NCBI GenBank assembly: GCA_000027065.2
Contig: FN543093.2
Span: forward strand, 3,910,074 to 3,974,073
Direction of reading: 5' to 3'
Source: Cronobacter turicensis z3032
Lineage (GTDB): Bacteria; Pseudomonadota; Gammaproteobacteria; Enterobacterales; Enterobacteriaceae
DNA length: 64,000 nucleotides
A model generated the notes under the pieces. It made no database searches. It was not told the origin of the DNA and worked only from the letters and a program-made list of their open reading frames with translations. Made by a program: the position numbers and the translations under genes. Of the stretch, positions 61,588 through 64,000 are shown in pieces (within the stretch, counting starts at the first letter, position 1; each line of letters begins with the position of its first letter).

Positions 61588-61702
61588 TCACAACCCGAAG
61601 AAGTCTTCGTGCTGCGAGTTTGAGAGACTCTGACACACCGCGCATTCCTTATTACGGAGAAATGCAACAGCATGTCTGTTTCAATTTTCAGCTTGTTCCG
61701 GA

Positions 61703-61715
61703 TTGTTAAAGAGCA
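61703..61715 (-). promoter_or_regulatory. BoxA antitermination site in the 16S-23S spacer
   Basis: The minus strand reads TGCTCTTTAACAA, the standard boxA that recruits NusB-S10 for rRNA antitermination. Confidence 0.85.
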
Positions 61716-61788
61716 AATATCTCAAACATGACTTTACAGTCAGTTTTGAGATATTAATCGGTAACGCCTTTCACTCATTACCAGCAGG

Positions 61789-61864
61789 TGGCGTCCCTTA
61801 GGGGATTCGAACCCCTGTTACCGCCGTGAAAGGGCGGTGTCCTGGGCCTCTAGACGAAAGGGAC
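61789..61864 (-). tRNA. gltV: tRNA-Glu (anticodon TTC)
   Basis: 76 nt with encoded CCA. Acceptor GTCCCTT/AAGGGAC, D-arm, anticodon loop CCTTTCACG with TTC, T-arm AGGGGTTCGAATCCCCT. A single tRNA-Glu in the 16S-23S spacer, upstream of metA, matches rrnE of E. coli; the symbol is by that position. Confidence 0.96.
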
Positions 61865-61943
61865 TTCGCTTTCGCAGACAACCCTGCTTCTTTACTTTCT
61901 ATCAGACAATCTGTGTGAGCACTACGAGGTTGTATCTTTCAGG

Positions 61944-63485
<1,542 letters not shown>

Positions 63486-63623
63486 AAAAGTCTGATGCTC
63501 AAAGAATTAAACTGTTAGTTCGTAATGAATTAACTGTTGTTCACTTGAGACTTGATATTCATTTATCGTCCGAAGACGTTAAGATATCAGTGCCCCGAGT
63601 GCCCACACAGATTGTCTGATAAA

Positions 63624-63636
63624 TTGTTAAAGAGCG
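63624..63636 (-). promoter_or_regulatory. BoxA in the rRNA leader
   Basis: The minus strand reads CGCTCTTTAACAA, the leader boxA between P2 and the 16S gene. Confidence 0.83.
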
Positions 63637-63675
63637 GTGCGACAAGGCTTTCAGCCTGCTGTCGCGAGGTGGCGT

Positions 63676-63703
63676 ATATTACGCTTTCCTCTTTCAGAGT
63701 CAA
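63676..63703 (-). promoter_or_regulatory. rrn P2 promoter
   Basis: Minus strand: -35 TTGACT, 16-base spacer, -10 TAATAT, then a GC-rich discriminator (ACGCCACC). Layout as in E. coli rrn P2. Confidence 0.85.
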
Positions 63704-63781
63704 CCCTTAATTTCAGGATTTTTCTCTTATCGCGCCGGCCATTTCGTGAAGTGCTTCACATTGCCGTCTCGATGGAGGCGC

Positions 63782-63830
63782 ATTATAGGGATCTCAGTTT
63801 TCAGCACAACCTTTTTTTCGATCTTTTCTT
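63782..63830 (-). promoter_or_regulatory. rrn P1 promoter with UP element
   Basis: Minus strand: -35 TTGTGC, 16-base spacer, -10 TATAAT, followed by the GCGCCTCC discriminator that makes it responsive to ppGpp/DksA. The A-rich stretch upstream (63810-63830) is a likely UP element; Fis sites would lie further upstream (63831-63900) but were not resolved. Confidence 0.87.
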
Positions 63831-64000
63831 TCAACTGCTGTTTTTTCATGCTCATTGCTGCGATCCCGCGCGATCTGCTCAACGAACAGGCGCATTTACG
63901 CTTGCACACTGCCTTAAATCCAACCAAAGTCTTCTTACTCTTGATAAGAAACCGAGGCGATTATGTCTTCTTCTGTATTACGTCTTTATAAAAATACCTT

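Overview
The window is chromosomal DNA from a gamma-proteobacterium of the Enterobacteriaceae. Most genes are close matches, often of identical length, to E. coli proteins, and their order follows the E. coli 90-91 min region in reverse: uvrA side - yjbR/Q - tyrB - alr - dnaB - qorA - pspG - dusA - zur - yjbJ - dinF - lexA - dgkA - plsB - ubiA/C - mal regulon - yjbHGFE - pgi - lysC - yjbD - yjbB - metH - iclR - aceKAB - metA - rrn operon. GC-rich codon use, the accessory genes and the repeat family make Cronobacter or a close relative the best guess. This is an inference and no species call is possible from the sequence alone.

Layout. 1-3.4 kb: a two-partner secretion pair (tpsA running off the window edge, tpsB) wrapped around the housekeeping pair yjbQR. 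3.7-10.5 kb: tyrB, alr, dnaB, qorA, pspG (with a sigma-54 promoter) and dusA. 10.5-13.4 kb: a TraF-type outer-membrane barrel, a cupin, zur and yjbJ. 13.6-20.3 kb: the SOS pair lexA-dinF behind two LexA boxes, dgkA/plsB (phospholipid synthesis) and ubiCA (ubiquinone). 20.4-28.3 kb: the complete maltose transport regulon, malK-lamB-malM diverging from malE-malF-malG across a MalT/CRP control region. 28.4-29.6 kb: an accessory pair (Asp/Glu-racemase-like protein and hexapeptide acyltransferase). 29.7-33.5 kb: the yjbEFGH exopolysaccharide operon. 33.8-37.9 kb: pgi and lysC, the latter behind a lysine riboswitch and a tandemly duplicated ERIC-like repeat. 37.9-43.2 kb: an RNA-repair island, slipin-rtcB-rlaP transcribed from a sigma-54 promoter and divergent from its activator gene rtcR. 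43.3-45.4 kb: a bile-acid/Na symporter-family protein, yjbD and a HigBA/RelE-like toxin-antitoxin pair. 45.4-58.3 kb: yjbB, metH, iclR, aceBAK (glyoxylate shunt) and metA behind four tandem Met boxes. 58.4-64 kb: a ribosomal RNA operon on the minus strand (16S - tRNA-Glu - 23S - 5S) with P1 and P2 promoters.

The genes form several working units: maltose uptake across both membranes, the glyoxylate shunt with its repressor IclR, methionine synthesis (metA first step, metH last step), lysine-responsive aspartokinase, and RNA repair under RtcR. Two kinds of dispersed repeats sit between genes: ERIC-type palindromes (alr-dnaB, pgi-lysC) and a second inverted-repeat family present at six places, including malE-malF and aceA-aceK.

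The most unusual region is 41.09-41.56 kb. The roughly 310-nt leader of the RNA-repair operon carries a canonical tRNA T-arm and several other hairpins, which suggests a tRNA-mimicking RNA made together with the repair enzymes.
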